The position numbers were made by a program, and so were the translations under genes. A stretch of 24,896 nt of DNA, taken from contig CAYOJD010000037.1 of assembly GCA_964404205.1 (NCBI GenBank), positions 1 to 24,896 on the forward strand, written 5' to 3'. Under the pieces are notes generated by a model. That model was not told the DNA's origin, did not search any database, and saw only the letters and a program-made list of their open reading frames with translations. Source of the DNA: CAZWBR01 sp964404205. GTDB lineage: Bacteria > Bacteroidota > Bacteroidia > Bacteroidales > Prolixibacteraceae. Of this stretch, positions 23,436 through 24,896 are shown one piece after another; position 1 is the stretch's first letter, and the number at the start of each line of letters is the position of its first letter.

Positions 23436-23469
23436 ATTAGGGGTTTCACCCGCGGGTGAAACCCCTAAT
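23436..23469. repeat. 34-bp perfect palindrome
   Basis: Positions 23436-23469 read identically on both strands, with a 17-base arm ATTAGGGGTTTCACCCG and no loop. The centre lies between 23452 and 23453. As RNA it could fold, but without a proper loop, and no T-run follows directly on either strand. It lies just beyond the terminator of the gene to the right. It might be a REP-like element or a protein-binding site. Confidence 0.6.
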
Positions 23470-23505
23470 ATAAAAACGAAAGGCCGGAATTTCTCCCGGC
23501 CCCTC
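23470..23505 (-). terminator. Rho-independent terminator of the T9SS substrate gene (reverse strand)
   Basis: On the reverse strand GGCCGG (23501-23496) pairs with CCGGCC (23487-23482) around an 8-base loop, followed by TTTCGTTTTTA. It stands about 25 bases after the stop of the reverse-strand gene. Confidence 0.8.
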
Positions 23506-23527
23506 TCGCTTAACCTAAATAATCATG

Positions 23528-24896
23528 CTATTTCCTGAACAGGAATATAGTCCCTTGTTTAACACTTGTACGGTCGCCTTCAACCAACTGAATCTGGTAG
23601 ACATAAGTACCGGCCGGTAGCAATGTTCCCACACTGCGTACATTATCGGCACCATTCCACCATGCATCCTCTTCTGCACCCCAGTAATCAACATTACCAT
23701 AGTGTTCTTTCTTGTAAACCAGCACACTGGCCGAGTTAAAGATAGAAATCTTGGCATCCGGGTATTTGTCCATACAGGTTATACGGAAGAGTTCGTTGAT
23801 ACCATCACCGTCGGGCGAGAAGCCATTCGGGATAACCATCGTACAGGTTGCTTCCGGTGCTGCTTCAGGTGTCTCAACCACTTCGTTTTCTATCACTTCA
23901 TTCTTGGTTGTGGTCGTACTTCCCGTTACCGGTGCAGCAGGTGCTGGCATTGCATTCCAGTAAATATTGGTATATCTCGATGTAACCTGATCGGCTATAA
24001 AGACACCGTTCATATAGGTATTGCCGGCCGATGAGCCTTCTACCACCAAATTACCATTCGGGATATAGACATTACCGTTGAAGATTACCGAACCACCGGT
24101 GGTTACCTTGAACTCATCGGTCGAACTGCTGTTGCCGCCAATAAAGAAGTTCGCGGTATAGTTGCCCGATGTGTTCACTTCAGCCGACGGGCCGATGGTC
24201 ATATAATTCTTCACACGTACCGAAACATTCNNNNNNNNNNGTTTATCACAATACTTTGAACATTCAGTGTCGATGCGTTGAAGGTCACTTTACTGCCCCT
24301 GCCAATGGTAATCGTGCCAAAGGTGGTACCCGTTGTAAAGGTTACCGTACAGTTCTGGCCTATCGTCACATTCCTGTAATTACCGCTGTATGTTCTGGTC
24401 GTATTGTTATTAACCGTCAGGTTCGAGCCCGAAGGCGTGGTATTGTTCACCTGCATCGTTGGCAATGTATAGGTCGCCGGAGAATAAATCTTCGTCGGTA
24501 CATTTACCGGATTAACAAGTACAATAAACCTGGCCTTTACAAAGGCTCCCGGACCGGCTACCGAACTATTGGCCCCAATGGTTACAATGCCGGTATTGGC
24601 CATCGCTCCCACACTTCCGGTCTGTACATAATTCCGCTGTCCCAGCGTCACGGTACGCAACCCAAGGATAGTATACAGATCGCTGGTCGTGCTGTTGACC
24701 GTCATCGTCACTTCATTCGAAGTAGCCGGACTGCCTGTTACACACGAAACATTCGAGGTCATTACCACCTTCACAACTTCACCGTTGGCCGGTGCATAGC
24801 TGTAAGTCGCGCCTGTTCCCGTTGCAACATTGTTTACATACCACTGGTAAGCCGGTGCGGTGCCACCATTGACCGGTGTTGCCGTAAAGGTTACCG
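23528..24896 (-). CDS. T9SS-secreted repeat protein with gliding-motility C-terminal domain (partial, with gap)
   Basis: This is the C-terminal part of a large surface or secreted protein. The last ~106 residues (23528-23848) form a gliding-motility-type C-terminal domain used for type IX secretion, with the signature VIPNGFSPDGDGINELFR and the ending LPAGTYVYQIQLVEG. A Thr/Glu/Pro-rich linker precedes it. Further upstream are beta-helix-like stretches (GGSVIFNGNVYIPNGNLVVE) and, at the window edge, Ig-like text with YQWYVNNVATGTGATYSYAP. An N-run at 24231-24240 interrupts it. The frame differs on the two sides (coding start positions 24214 and 24774 are in different frames), so the gap size is not 10 real bases. 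The 5' end lies beyond the window, as does the signal peptide. It is probably exported across the outer membrane and may be an adhesin; that role is inferred. Confidence 0.8.
24231..24240. other. Assembly gap (10 N)
   Basis: Ten N bases fall inside the T9SS substrate gene. Sequence on both sides is coding in a repeat-rich protein, so unresolved repeats are the likely reason. The frame shift across it shows that the true length is not 10 modulo 3. Confidence 0.98.

Noticed and set aside
1..24896. tRNA, rRNA, CRISPR array, insertion sequence or prophage
   Set aside because: Looked for in the intergenic stretches. No cloverleaf with CCA end, no regular spacer array, no transposase or integrase motif, and no rRNA-like sequence was seen.

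Overview
The window looks like a chromosomal segment of a Bacteroidota bacterium, probably Bacteroidales/Marinilabiliales-like. The reasons are: a type IX secretion substrate with a gliding-motility-type C-terminal domain; an OmpA protein with PD40-like repeats; several upstream sites matching the Bacteroidota -7 promoter element TAnnTTTG instead of clear Shine-Dalgarno sequences; and a RelA/SpoT-Fur-PurA cluster of Bacteroidota type. Most of it is housekeeping. I see no prophage, insertion sequence, CRISPR array, rRNA or tRNA. A 10-base N run near the right end is an assembly gap.

Layout. 1-176 (-): 5' part of surE, divergent from a family 4 glycosyltransferase (380-1525). 1673-5927 (+): bifunctional (p)ppGpp synthetase/hydrolase, a Fur-family regulator with a perfect 7-1-7 palindrome at its start codon, a strong terminator, then purA on its own promoter. 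6425-8827 (+): an MMPL/RND-type membrane protein ending in a 17-bp-stem terminator. 9011-9180: a structured leader with a terminator and a competing antiterminator, ahead of nicotinate phosphoribosyltransferase (9235-10656). 10870-11559 (-): a lone MacB/LolD-type ABC ATPase. 11910-15211 (+): coaD, a secreted thioredoxin-fold protein, pyrE and a small SRPBCC-like protein. birA (-) converges on the last and overlaps it by 4 bp. 16069-20998 (+): rsfS, ftsH, a DUF2007 protein, cdsA, psd and pssA, a tight run that ends with three enzymes of phosphatidylethanolamine synthesis. 21286-23160 (-): an OmpA-family protein that also carries a SPOR domain. 23528-24896 (-): the C-terminal part of a large T9SS-secreted repeat protein.

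How the genes work together. Cofactor and nucleotide supply recurs: NAD from nicotinate, CoA from CoaD, AMP from PurA, UMP from PyrE and biotin loading by BirA. The stringent-response enzyme sits beside purA. The ftsH-cdsA-psd-pssA run joins membrane proteolysis to CDP-diacylglycerol, phosphatidylserine and phosphatidylethanolamine synthesis. The right end is cell envelope.

Most worth a second look: the leader upstream of nicotinate phosphoribosyltransferase. It has two structured domains, a terminator, and an antiterminator able to swap with the aptamer-like closing stem, so it is a candidate undescribed riboswitch or attenuator. Also notable are the Fur-type operator at a Fur-like gene lacking the CxxC structural zinc motif, a 34-bp perfect palindrome, and a three-copy ~21-bp degenerate repeat. 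All structures were folded by eye, with no alignment or search.
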